Positions 56,415 through 64,000 of a DNA stretch of 64,000 bases are shown here, piece by piece. The notes below the pieces were generated by a model. It saw nothing but the letters and a program-made list of their open reading frames with translations. It searched no databases and was not told where the DNA came from. The stretch comes from Cognatundibacterium rivi (GTDB taxonomy: Bacteria > Pseudomonadota > Gammaproteobacteria > Burkholderiales > Burkholderiaceae_D). Position numbers and translations under genes: made by a program. The stretch spans positions 62,001 through 126,000 of the forward strand of contig NZ_JAGSPK010000003.1 in assembly GCF_018139565.1 (NCBI RefSeq). Direction: 5' to 3'. Numbering within the stretch: the first letter of the stretch is position 1; each line of letters opens with the position of its first letter.

Positions 56415-57308
56415 TTACAGACGGTCAATCACACTCACATTGCGATAGCGGTAATTGTCACGCGCTTCGATGGCGAGATCTTTCGGCGTATTACCATCTT
56501 CATCTCTGACTGTGACCGGAGCACCGGCGGCCAGCAAGGTATCCACCACATTATTTGACTGTGCCGTCATCGCCGCAAAATGCAGCGCGGTTCTGCCCTT
56601 TTTGTCAGTCAGATAAACCGAGGCCGAATTGCGCAATAACTCGGCAACGATATCGTTCTTCCCTTCTTTGGCAGCGTAATGCAAAGGCGTCATTCCCAGC
56701 GGATCTTTCGCATCGATATCGGCACCGGCACCGGCCAGCACACTGATCGCTTTGACGCTGGCGTAATGTATGGGAAAGCGCCCGACATTATCCGGCTCAT
56801 TCATGTTCAGGCCTTTGCTCACCAACAGCGCCAGCACTTTATTATCCATACCACCTTGCGCAGCGATATGCATCAGGGTTTTACCGTCACGACTGCGTTC
56901 GGCAGGATTTAATCCCAACCCCAGAAAATATTCTATCCGGTCGCCCTGCGCCCGCATCGCCACTGATTGCAGCAAAGTCATATCACGCATGATGCCAATG
57001 TTTTTCGGTTCGGCACCATTGGCCACGATCCATTTCAGGCTATCCAGTGAAGCGCTGCCTGCCACATCGTACAGGAGACGGTTCATGCGGGCGGTTCCGG
57101 CTTTTCTGGCGACGTCCGCGAGATTACTGCGCTCGTTGTTGTTATCGATTAAGCCTTGCTCAAGAAAGATGGATTGCAACTCCATGCGCAGCGGCGCTGA
57201 TTGCGCCATCCTGCGATTATTAGTCGTACACCATGCCATCAAGCTGACCAGAATCAAAACGATGACGATTCTTGCCCACGTCATGCCACGAGAAGTCTTA
57301 CCACTCAT
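56415..57308 (-). CDS. Ankyrin repeat protein with membrane anchor
   Basis: A 297-residue protein: N-terminal helix ARIVIVLILVSLMAW (about 12-26) as anchor, then five to six ankyrin repeats (from about 95), with units such as DGKTLMHIAAQGGMDNKVLALLVSKG, LGMTPLHYAAKEGKNDIVAELL and KGRTALHFAAMTAQSNNVVDTLLAAGAP. These mediate protein binding in the envelope. Partner unknown. Confidence 0.88.
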   Translation of the reverse strand: MSGKTSRGMTWARIVIVLILVSLMAWCTTNNRRMAQSAPLRMELQSIFLEQGLIDNNNERSNLADVARKAGTARMNRLLYDVAGSASLDSLKWIVANGAEPKNIGIMRDMTLLQSVAMRAQGDRIEYFLGLGLNPAERSRDGKTLMHIAAQGGMDNKVLALLVSKGLNMNEPDNVGRFPIHYASVKAISVLAGAGADIDAKDPLGMTPLHYAAKEGKNDIVAELLRNSASVYLTDKKGRTALHFAAMTAQSNNVVDTLLAAGAPVTVRDEDGNTPKDLAIEARDNYRYRNVSVIDRL

Positions 57309-57489
57309 TCGTACTCCGTCACGAAAATTACAAAATAGATATGGTCTATTTTACTGAGTTTTATTTTTTACGAAGATATTTTCAGGCACATCGCAATGCT
57401 GCGACGGTTTTCATCCTTGTTTCAGGCGAGCCAACTAGCGATGACAGATTGCCCTTACGGGCAGTAAATGAAGGCTTTTTAATGAAAAG

Positions 57490-57561
57490 ATACTGGGGGG
57501 GAGTATTTTTAAAGCCCCTTATTTCATGCCGACAATCCGCATGAAATAGCAGATACTCCCC
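57490..57561 (+). repeat. Intergenic repeat, copy D
   Basis: Starts with ATACT-GGGGGGG-AGTAT (57490-57506), followed by a 10 bp hairpin (TATTTCATGC 57520-57529 with GCATGAAATA 57539-57548), and ends with ATACTCCCC (57553-57561), 72 bp in all. The C-run of other copies is a G-run here. It lies 6 bp from the 3' end of the CheW gene. Confidence 0.8.
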
Positions 57562-57566
57562 ATTTT

Positions 57567-59123
57567 TCAGTGAGCAGAAGATGTCAGCGCCTGCTGCAAC
57601 GGCAAATATTCGGCCGAATTCAGAATGCTGTAGCTTTTTTCCTGATCCTGATCGCGGACGGTGATGATGTGCGTGACGCCGCTCTGACGTCGCCCGAATG
57701 CTGCAAGTTTGCCGGTTCTGGCGGGTAGCAGGATCAGCAACTGCTCAACCGCAAGCCCGACCAGCGCACCGCCGATACGCGTGATCAGCACGCGGCGTTC
57801 CTGGCTATCCGGCGTTGGTGTTTGATTGGTCAGCATACGCAAATCCCACAAGGGTATGGTCTGCTGATTCCAGATAAAGTTACCCAACTGTGCCGGGTTT
57901 CCCGCTGTATTTTTATCGAGCTGCAACGGGAAAAGAATGATGGACTCCAGCCAGCGCATGCCGATTGCCCAGGCGTGTCCGCCCAGCACCACCACATGCG
58001 CTTGTAACGCCGCATCCTGATCCGCCTGACTCTGTTGATCTGACTGCTGGTTTTGCGGGCCTTGTTCGGCACTCGCGGTTTTCTGGCTCAGCGCACTCAA
58101 AGAGCAGGTATTCACCAGCGCTGCCCCATCGACCAGCAACAGACGTTCCTCCGCATTCAGATGCAATACGCCACTTAATACCGCGTTGACAGGTAAACCA
58201 GCGCTGGCAGCCGTTTGCGCTGCGCTGGTATCGAGTGGCGTGACCGCACGGGCGGCCCGCACCGGTAAGCCGGCATAACGCCCTTCGCTGCCCAGTATCA
58301 CCAGCAAATTTTCTTGCGCGGATGCCGTCGTTTTGTGCGCAGGTTCATCCGCTGTTGGCGGTGGTAAGCCTAAAGCCGCCATCGTGCGCAAGACCGGCAC
58401 ATCACGTTCGCGCCAGAGGGTCATACCGAGCCACGCCGGATGTCGTCCAAATATCGTGGTCACGACAGGCATGGAAATCACGGCGGCAACATCGCTGGCG
58501 GGAATTGCCAGCACCTGTCCGGCAAGCTCAAACAATGCATGCGGCACTGTGCTGATTGAGGCAGCAGCAGTTGCGGCCAATCCGCTATCGGCTGCTGCGA
58601 TGGAAGCCGCGAACTCTTCATCCGCTGCGCTCCATACTTGTGACAGCCGGATCAGCGCATCGACATCAAGCAAACCCAGAGCCTGCGACTCTTGTTCGCC
58701 AGCGGCAATACTGACGGTGGAGTGAAATAATTCTTCGTCATCCTCTCGCTGAATCACGCGCTGAATCTGACTGCCAGGGACGCGCTGCAAACCTTCAACC
58801 TGATCAATCACCACACCGACCAGATGCGCATTCTGGCGCAACAATAATATCTGTCCCGGTAATTCGTCACGCTCATCCGGCCACGGTAACCAGCGCCGCA
58901 AATCGAGCAATGGTATGGTCTGCTGCCGATACACAAACACGCCGACAATCGCCTGATCGCGACGTGGCAACAGCGTCAGTTGAGGTGGCTGCCGGATCGC
59001 CTGCACCACATCGTTCAGCGGCACAGCAAAACGCAATTCACCAAGCCGGCAGAATGTCATGCTCAGACTGCTGTCGTTGCGACGCGCGCCGTTTAACGCG
59101 ACCGGTGCGGTGGCGAGGGTCAC
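57567..59123 (-). CDS. Triple CheW-domain chemotaxis adaptor
   Basis: A 518-residue protein made of three CheW-like domains: about 20-165 ([37 protein letters not shown]), about 190-345 ([34 protein letters not shown]) and about 375-515 ([34 protein letters not shown]). Gln/Ala-rich linkers join them. CheW couples receptors to CheA; multi-domain forms are unusual. It overlaps the chemoreceptor gene by 4 bp in ATGA and is co-expressed with it. No cheA lies nearby. Confidence 0.88.
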   Translation of the reverse strand: MTLATAPVALNGARRNDSSLSMTFCRLGELRFAVPLNDVVQAIRQPPQLTLLPRRDQAIVGVFVYRQQTIPLLDLRRWLPWPDERDELPGQILLLRQNAHLVGVVIDQVEGLQRVPGSQIQRVIQREDDEELFHSTVSIAAGEQESQALGLLDVDALIRLSQVWSAADEEFAASIAAADSGLAATAAASISTVPHALFELAGQVLAIPASDVAAVISMPVVTTIFGRHPAWLGMTLWRERDVPVLRTMAALGLPPPTADEPAHKTTASAQENLLVILGSEGRYAGLPVRAARAVTPLDTSAAQTAASAGLPVNAVLSGVLHLNAEERLLLVDGAALVNTCSLSALSQKTASAEQGPQNQQSDQQSQADQDAALQAHVVVLGGHAWAIGMRWLESIILFPLQLDKNTAGNPAQLGNFIWNQQTIPLWDLRMLTNQTPTPDSQERRVLITRIGGALVGLAVEQLLILLPARTGKLAAFGRRQSGVTHIITVRDQDQEKSYSILNSAEYLPLQQALTSSAH

Positions 59124-60814
59124 AGGCGCTCCGTCGATTGATTCAATTCGTTGAGCAAGTTCACGACGTTGCGGGTCGCATCGGCCTGCTCAGTGGTTGC
59201 ACCGTGAATCGCAGCGATTGATTGCGTGGTGTTATTCATGGAATCGAGAATCCGCGCAAACGAATCACCGACCTGTTCCGACAAACGCCCGCCTTCGTCC
59301 ACCCGCGTCACGGTTTGCGTGATCAGCTTGGCGATCTCGCGCGCTGCCAACGTCGACTTTTCTGCCAGCTTACGCACCTCGTCAGCCACCACGGAAAAGC
59401 CCAGCCCTTGCTCGCCTGCGCGCGCCGCTTCAATCGCCGCATTAAACGCCAGCAAATTGGTCTGACTGGCAATATCAGCAATCGTATTGATAATTTCGTT
59501 GATATCGTTTGACGATTTCTGTATCGCCTGTATCGCTTCTTGCGAACGCTTCAGCACACCGCTGCCATCGGCCGCATGTTGCTGGGTTTTCTGCGCCAGA
59601 TCATTCGAGTGTTCAGAACTTTTGGAAATGCTGTCGATGGATGCTGACAGTTCGTCGAGTATGCGCGTGATCGATTCAACTTTTTCTGAAATCAGGTTTT
59701 CCCTATCGACTTGCTCGGTGATATCCACCGCATATTTCACAACCTTATACGGCTTGCCTTCCAGATCAAGAATAGGATTGTAGGTTGCCTGTATCCAGAC
59801 TTCGGCATCGTGTTTGCCTATCCGTTTATAGCGCCCGCTTTTAAACTGGCCATCTGCCAGATCGGCCCAGAAATGCCGGTATTCCAGTGATTTGACCAGC
59901 GCGGCTTCGCAAAACATTTTATGGTGCTGGCCGATGATTTCCTGTTCGGTAAAACCGAAAGTACGTAAAAAATTAGCGTTCGCCGCCAGGATATTGCCCT
60001 GCAAATCGAATTCAATCACCGCTTGCGAACGGGAAATCGCATTCTGCTTGCCCTCAGATTCCGCCTGTCTGGTACGCAATTCTGTAATGTCAGTCGCAAA
60101 CTTCACGATCTTGTATGGCTTACCATCGGGATCGAACACTGGGTTATACGATGCCTGTATCCAGACATCCTTGCCATGCACATCAAGCCGCCGATAAACA
60201 CCAGCATCAAATTCACCACGCCCGAGGCGTTCCCAGAAATTCAGATATTCAACAGAACGCGCTTCGTCCTGCGTGCAAAAAAGGCGATGATGTTGTCCGG
60301 TTATCTGTTCGATGTCGTAGCCAAAAATCTGCAGAAAATTCTGATTCGCCACTAACACTCTGCCATCCAGAGAAAATTCGATCACCGCCTGCGCCCGGTC
60401 TATTGCATTGATTTTCCCTTCATCGTTAGCGCGTCGTAATTTTTCTGCGGTGATGTCGGTCGCAAATTTGACGATGCGTGCGGGCTTGCCATCGTCGTCC
60501 ATAATGGGGTTGTAGGACGCGTGCAACCAGACTGTTTTGCCGTCTTTACCGTAACGATGAAACTCGCCAGTATACGTTTCGCCCTTAGCTAACTTACTCC
60601 AGAACTGGCTATATCCTATGCCATTGACATAAGACGGCTCACAAAAAATTTTATGATGCTGGCCGACCACTTCGTCGAGCGTGTAGCCCATCGTTGTAAG
60701 AAACAATTCATTCGCGTGCAGGATATTGCCTTGCAGGTCAAATTCGATAATCGCCTGCACACGGTTGAGCGCTTCGATCAAGGCATTCTGGCGGGAGATA
60801 CTGGACTGGTTCAT
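59120..60814 (-). CDS. Soluble triple-PAS methyl-accepting chemotaxis protein
   Basis: A 564-residue cytoplasmic chemoreceptor with no membrane helix. Three tandem PAS domains (about 10-130, 132-255, 256-375) each have a variant of [15 protein letters not shown] and GQHHKMFCE. The MCP signalling domain (about 385-564) has [47 protein letters not shown]-like core, here [32 protein letters not shown] and [13 protein letters not shown]. It resembles BdlA/Aer-type redox or ligand sensors. It lies upstream of the CheW gene. Confidence 0.93.
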   Translation of the reverse strand: MNQSSISRQNALIEALNRVQAIIEFDLQGNILHANELFLTTMGYTLDEVVGQHHKIFCEPSYVNGIGYSQFWSKLAKGETYTGEFHRYGKDGKTVWLHASYNPIMDDDGKPARIVKFATDITAEKLRRANDEGKINAIDRAQAVIEFSLDGRVLVANQNFLQIFGYDIEQITGQHHRLFCTQDEARSVEYLNFWERLGRGEFDAGVYRRLDVHGKDVWIQASYNPVFDPDGKPYKIVKFATDITELRTRQAESEGKQNAISRSQAVIEFDLQGNILAANANFLRTFGFTEQEIIGQHHKMFCEAALVKSLEYRHFWADLADGQFKSGRYKRIGKHDAEVWIQATYNPILDLEGKPYKVVKYAVDITEQVDRENLISEKVESITRILDELSASIDSISKSSEHSNDLAQKTQQHAADGSGVLKRSQEAIQAIQKSSNDINEIINTIADIASQTNLLAFNAAIEAARAGEQGLGFSVVADEVRKLAEKSTLAAREIAKLITQTVTRVDEGGRLSEQVGDSFARILDSMNNTTQSIAAIHGATTEQADATRNVVNLLNELNQSTERL

Positions 60815-61176
60815 GACGGTGCTCTTTATGTTTGATACTCAGTGAGGCTGAATCTGCCCACTGCTGTGGAAACGTGAAGGAATGTTTGGCCGACACTCTC
60901 GTGCTGAAAGTGCGCATGCGTTGAAAGCTGAAAAAGCTGCAGGGATAACATCGCTAAAATTGACAGATGATTAAAAATCAGCGTTGTATTGTTTTTGTGT
61001 ATATCGGTGCAATCGCTTGATTCTATAGGATATTCATCTGTAGTAATGCCTGATTGCCAGTAGGAAATAATATTTAACGAATCAGCCACGCATCATGTGT
61101 GGTCAAAGCTGACCGCTAATCACAAAACAGAGGGAAAAGTACGTCGATTACGTTGAGGAATGAGATGTGCCAGGAC
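60815..61176. other. Gene-free interval before tRNA-Arg
   Basis: 362 bp without a supported gene. It should contain the chemoreceptor promoter (minus strand). No clear boxes, repeats or terminators were recognised. Confidence 0.5.
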
Positions 61177-61251
61177 TGGTCCCGCCGACAGGAATCGAAC
61201 CTGTATCTTACGCTTAGGAGGCATACGTTCTATCCATTGAACTACGGCGAG
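61177..61251 (-). tRNA. tRNA-Arg (anticodon CCT)
   Basis: On the minus strand, CTCGCCG (acceptor) pairs with CGGCGGG, followed by discriminator A and an encoded CCA. D-stem GTTC/GAAC, anticodon stem TATGC/GCGTA with loop CTCCTAA (anticodon CCT), and T-arm ACAGG-TTCGATT-CCTGT all fold. 75 nt including CCA. It decodes AGG. Confidence 0.95.
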
Positions 61252-61440
61252 ACACGGTGTGAACAGCGGCAGGCGCGGTTCAGCAAGCCCGCCATCTTAC
61301 CTGAGCAGCCCCTAACAATCAATCAATGGCACATCAACACTGTGCATCAAGATCGCTAAGCGCCGGGCTGCCTGTCGTACAATACGGGTTTTCTCCAATG
61401 TAGTCCGGCATGATCTGCCGTACTGATCTCACAGGTATTT

Positions 61441-63351
61441 ATGGCAGTTATCTCATTAAGCGATGCCCAATTGGCATTCGGACACGTAGCTCTGCTCGAT
61501 CATGCAGAGTTTTCTCTTGAAACCGGCGAGCGCGTCGGTCTGATCGGCCGTAACGGCACCGGCAAATCTTCTTTGCTGAAAATTATCGCCCGCACTTCAA
61601 AAATCGACGATGGTCTGCTGGTGCAGCAACAAGGTCTGAAAATCGCGTATGTGGAACAGGAACCGCAATTTGACCAGAACATCAGCGTGTTTGACGCAGT
61701 GGCTTCGGGCCTCGGTGAATTACCGGCGCTGTTGCAGGAATATGAAAGCCTGACCGGCCAATTCGGTGGCGACAATGATGATGCGCTGATGGAGCGCATG
61801 CATGACATTCAGGTCAAGCTGGATGCAGCCGATGCCTGGAGTCTCGGCAATAAAGTCGAAACCACGCTGGACAAACTCAATCTCGGCAAAGACGCGATTA
61901 TGGGCACCTTATCGGGCGGGATGAAAAAGCGCGTGGCGCTGGCCTGTGCGCTAGTCAGTGCACCGGATGTATTGTTGCTCGATGAACCGACCAACCATCT
62001 GGATTTCTCTTCGATTCAATGGCTGGAAGGTTTGCTGAAAGATTTCAAAGGCAGTGTGCTGTTCATTACGCATGACCGTAGTTTCCTCGACAATGTGGCA
62101 ACGCGCATCGTTGAACTCGATCGCGGCAAGCTGACTTCGTATCCCGGCAATTTCACCACCTATCAGACCCGCAAAGCAGAGCAGCTGGAAAATGAAGAAG
62201 TCGAAAATGCGAAGTTTGATAAATTTTTGGCGCAGGAAGAAATCTGGATACGCAAGGGCGTGAAAGCGCGCCGCGTGCGCGATGAAGGTCGCGTCAAACG
62301 TCTGGAACAATTGCGTCTGGCACGCAGCGCACGACGCGAATTGCAAGGCCAGGTCAAACTCGATGTCACCACCGGCGAGCGTTCCGGCAAGATCGTGGCG
62401 GAACTGGAAAACGTCAGCAAATCGTTTGGCGAGAAAGTCATTGTCAAAGATTTTTCCAGCATCATTATGCGTGGCGATAAGATCGGTCTGATCGGTCAGA
62501 ACGGCGCAGGTAAAACCACCTTGCTGAAACTGATACTCGGGCAGGAAACACCGGATAGCGGCACCATCAAACAAGGCAGTAAATTGCAGATCGCATATTT
62601 CGATCAGATGCGCGCGCAGTTAAATGATGAAATGAGTCTGGCTGAAACGATTGCACCGGGTAGTGATTTCGTTGAAATCAACGGCCAGCGCAAGCATGTG
62701 ATGTCGTATCTGGGCGATTTCCTGTTTGCGCCGGAACGCGCCCGTTCACCGGTCAAATCTTTGTCTGGCGGCGAGCGTAACCGCCTGTTGCTGGCGCGCC
62801 TGTTTGCCAAACCAGCGAACGTCTTGGTGCTCGATGAACCGACGAATGATCTGGATATCGACACGCTGGAATTACTCGAAGAATTGCTCGAAGAATATAC
62901 CGGCACCGTGTTCCTGGTCAGCCATGATCGTACTTTCCTCGACAACGTTGTGACACAGGTGATCGTCTCTGAAGGCGCAGGCCAGTGGCGCGAATATATC
63001 GGCGGTTACAGCGACTGGGAACGTTACAGCAATTCCGTCGCTAAATCTGCAGTGAAAGCAGATAACAAGCCAGCCGCGAATGCTGCCAATTCTGCAGCAA
63101 CGGCGACGGCCACTGCAAAAGCAAAAAAACTCAGCTACAAAGAGCAACGCGAGCTGGAAGAATTGCCTAAGCTGATCGCGCAACTGGAAGCAGAACAAGC
63201 TGCGATTACCGCGAAACTCGCTGATGCTGATTTGTATAAAAATGGCCCGGATGAAGCGAATAAATTGAATGCGCGCTTTGCCGACATCGACGAGGAATTG
63301 CTGACCGCGCTGGATAAATGGGAAACCATCGAAGCCAGAAGCAAAGGCTGA
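61441..63351 (+). CDS. uup: ABC-F ATPase, Uup type
   Basis: A 636-residue cytoplasmic ABC-F protein with two ATPase domains: Walker A GRNGTGKSSLLK (about 36) and GQNGAGKTTLLK (about 351), signatures LSGGMKKRVALA and LSGGERNRLLLA, Walker B LLLDEPTNHLDF and LVLDEPTNDLDI. No membrane domain. A C-terminal coiled coil (about 560-636) after an Ala-rich linker is typical of Uup. It acts on ribosomes or DNA; precise role in this organism unknown. Confidence 0.93.
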   Translation: MAVISLSDAQLAFGHVALLDHAEFSLETGERVGLIGRNGTGKSSLLKIIARTSKIDDGLLVQQQGLKIAYVEQEPQFDQNISVFDAVASGLGELPALLQEYESLTGQFGGDNDDALMERMHDIQVKLDAADAWSLGNKVETTLDKLNLGKDAIMGTLSGGMKKRVALACALVSAPDVLLLDEPTNHLDFSSIQWLEGLLKDFKGSVLFITHDRSFLDNVATRIVELDRGKLTSYPGNFTTYQTRKAEQLENEEVENAKFDKFLAQEEIWIRKGVKARRVRDEGRVKRLEQLRLARSARRELQGQVKLDVTTGERSGKIVAELENVSKSFGEKVIVKDFSSIIMRGDKIGLIGQNGAGKTTLLKLILGQETPDSGTIKQGSKLQIAYFDQMRAQLNDEMSLAETIAPGSDFVEINGQRKHVMSYLGDFLFAPERARSPVKSLSGGERNRLLLARLFAKPANVLVLDEPTNDLDIDTLELLEELLEEYTGTVFLVSHDRTFLDNVVTQVIVSEGAGQWREYIGGYSDWERYSNSVAKSAVKADNKPAANAANSAATATATAKAKKLSYKEQRELEELPKLIAQLEAEQAAITAKLADADLYKNGPDEANKLNARFADIDEELLTALDKWETIEARSKG

Positions 63352-63371
63352 ATCCAACCGCAGTAAAACAA

Positions 63372-63398
63372 AGAGAGGTGCACAGATGGCACCTCTCT
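63372..63398. other. Hairpin between uup and the DUF4124 gene
   Basis: AGAGAGGTGC and GCACCTCTCT form a perfect 10 bp stem with a 7 nt loop, not followed by a T-run. It may end or stabilise the uup mRNA. Confidence 0.55.
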
Positions 63399-63421
63399 GC
63401 ATTTGGACGACAGGAGTCACT

Positions 63422-64000
63422 ATGAAGACGCGACGCGAAATATTCTCAACATCCACAGCTCTCGGCAGCTTGCTGCTGGTTCTCAGTATGGCGACGGGTG
63501 CGCAGGCGCAAACCCTGTATCGCTGCGGAAATTCGTATCAGGACAAGCCCTGCGACAAAGGCCAGAAAGAGCAGATCTTAGGCAAGCTCGCGGCCACGGA
63601 CAATGCGAACAAACCGGTGGTCGATGCATCGTGCCGTTTGCGTGGTGAAGACGCTAAAAAAATTATCTGGATGCGTGAAGCCGGTGCAACGCAGGAACGT
63701 GTTTTGTCCGAAGCCGGCACCGAAGAGCGCAAGAAACTGATCAATGAAATTTACGCGCAACGTGGCAATGCTGCGGATGTGCGGGCAGCGGTTGAAAAAG
63801 AATGCATGGATGAAAAACAGCGTGCAATGAATGCCGCAAGGCCTGCAGCGCCAGCCACGCCAGCGTCTGCCTCTGCACCGGCTGCCAACGAAAAAGCCGC
63901 ATCGGCAAGTGCACCCGACAATGGCGAAGCAGCGCGTAAAAAAGCGATGTGCGATAAGGTGCGTGAAGCACTGACCAGCCTGCGTCAGGGCGGTAATGCT
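63422..64000 (+). CDS. DUF4124-like exported protein (cut by window edge)
   Basis: 193 codons are visible. A signal peptide (MKTRREIFSTST, cleavage near AQA at 29) precedes a DUF4124-like unit, TLYRCGNSYQDKPCDKGQKE. A Pro/Ala/Ser-rich linker (about 142-170) and a further Cys-containing segment follow. ATG 63422 has AGGAG upstream. Continues past the right edge. Function unknown. Confidence 0.75.
   Translation, partial: MKTRREIFSTSTALGSLLLVLSMATGAQAQTLYRCGNSYQDKPCDKGQKEQILGKLAATDNANKPVVDASCRLRGEDAKKIIWMREAGATQERVLSEAGTEERKKLINEIYAQRGNAADVRAAVEKECMDEKQRAMNAARPAAPATPASASAPAANEKAASASAPDNGEAARKKAMCDKVREALTSLRQGGNA

Overview
The window is a piece of a betaproteobacterial chromosome, most like Burkholderiales/Oxalobacteraceae (Undibacterium or Herminiimonas type). 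The clues are moderate GC, dense operons with 1-4 bp overlaps, the orn / M48 peptidase / phhB / rsgA neighbourhood, a HutC-controlled hut operon, a kynBUA-type anthranilate-pathway operon beside an Lrp-type regulator, and a small Ala/Lys-rich exported protein. The genus is an inference. No insertion sequence, prophage, integron or CRISPR array was seen, and the genes are intact apart from the two cut by the window edges.

Layout. 1-5.3 kb: 5' end of icd, a RluE-type pseudouridine synthase, small exported proteins, rpsT, an acetyltransferase, an orphan VWA protein and a degenerate receiver protein. 5.4-9.9 kb: parE and parC, separated by a copy of an intergenic repeat. 10-15.8 kb: a CheY-like regulator followed by an Hpt-REC-REC-GGDEF protein, then a giant AsmA/DUF748 protein. 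16.2-22.4 kb: hutU, hutH, hutD, hutI with divergent hutC and a perfect palindromic operator. 22.5-23.7 kb: small acidic protein, DUF2242 lipoprotein, DUF3820 protein. 23.7-28.4 kb: the most notable locus, a split-borosin RiPP operon. It has a 71-residue precursor with a SonA-like leader, a membrane TPR-GGDEF diguanylate cyclase and a SonM-like tetrapyrrole-methylase-fold peptide N-methyltransferase, and an M14 metallopeptidase gene lies just upstream on the same strand. 28.5-35.4 kb: a threonine-aldolase-type enzyme, a TAXI binding protein with a CinA-like gene, and a four-gene envelope operon (beta-propeller, polysaccharide deacetylase, sterol-desaturase-like hydroxylase, EI24 membrane protein). 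35.6-39.4 kb: FKBP, orn, M48 peptidase, phhB, rsgA. 39.5-43.5 kb: a free-standing polysaccharide O-acetylation module in wssFGHI order. 43.9-48.8 kb: argF, argG, ppnP, an LprI-like protein and murJ. 48.9-56.3 kb: a serine hydrolase, Lrp regulator, kynB-kynU-kynA, a LysE exporter, an FAH-family hydrolase and a DUF4124 protein. 56.4-64 kb: ankyrin protein, a triple-CheW protein coupled to a triple-PAS soluble chemoreceptor, tRNA-Arg(CCT), an Uup-type ABC-F protein and the start of another DUF4124 protein.

Two things are not ordinary housekeeping. One is the borosin operon with a diguanylate cyclase placed between precursor and methyltransferase. The other is a family of about 72-82 bp intergenic repeats, four copies in 64 kb. 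Each copy has an ATACT/AGTAT inverted pair, an internal hairpin of variable sequence and a third ATACTCCC site, and each lies just 3' of genes.
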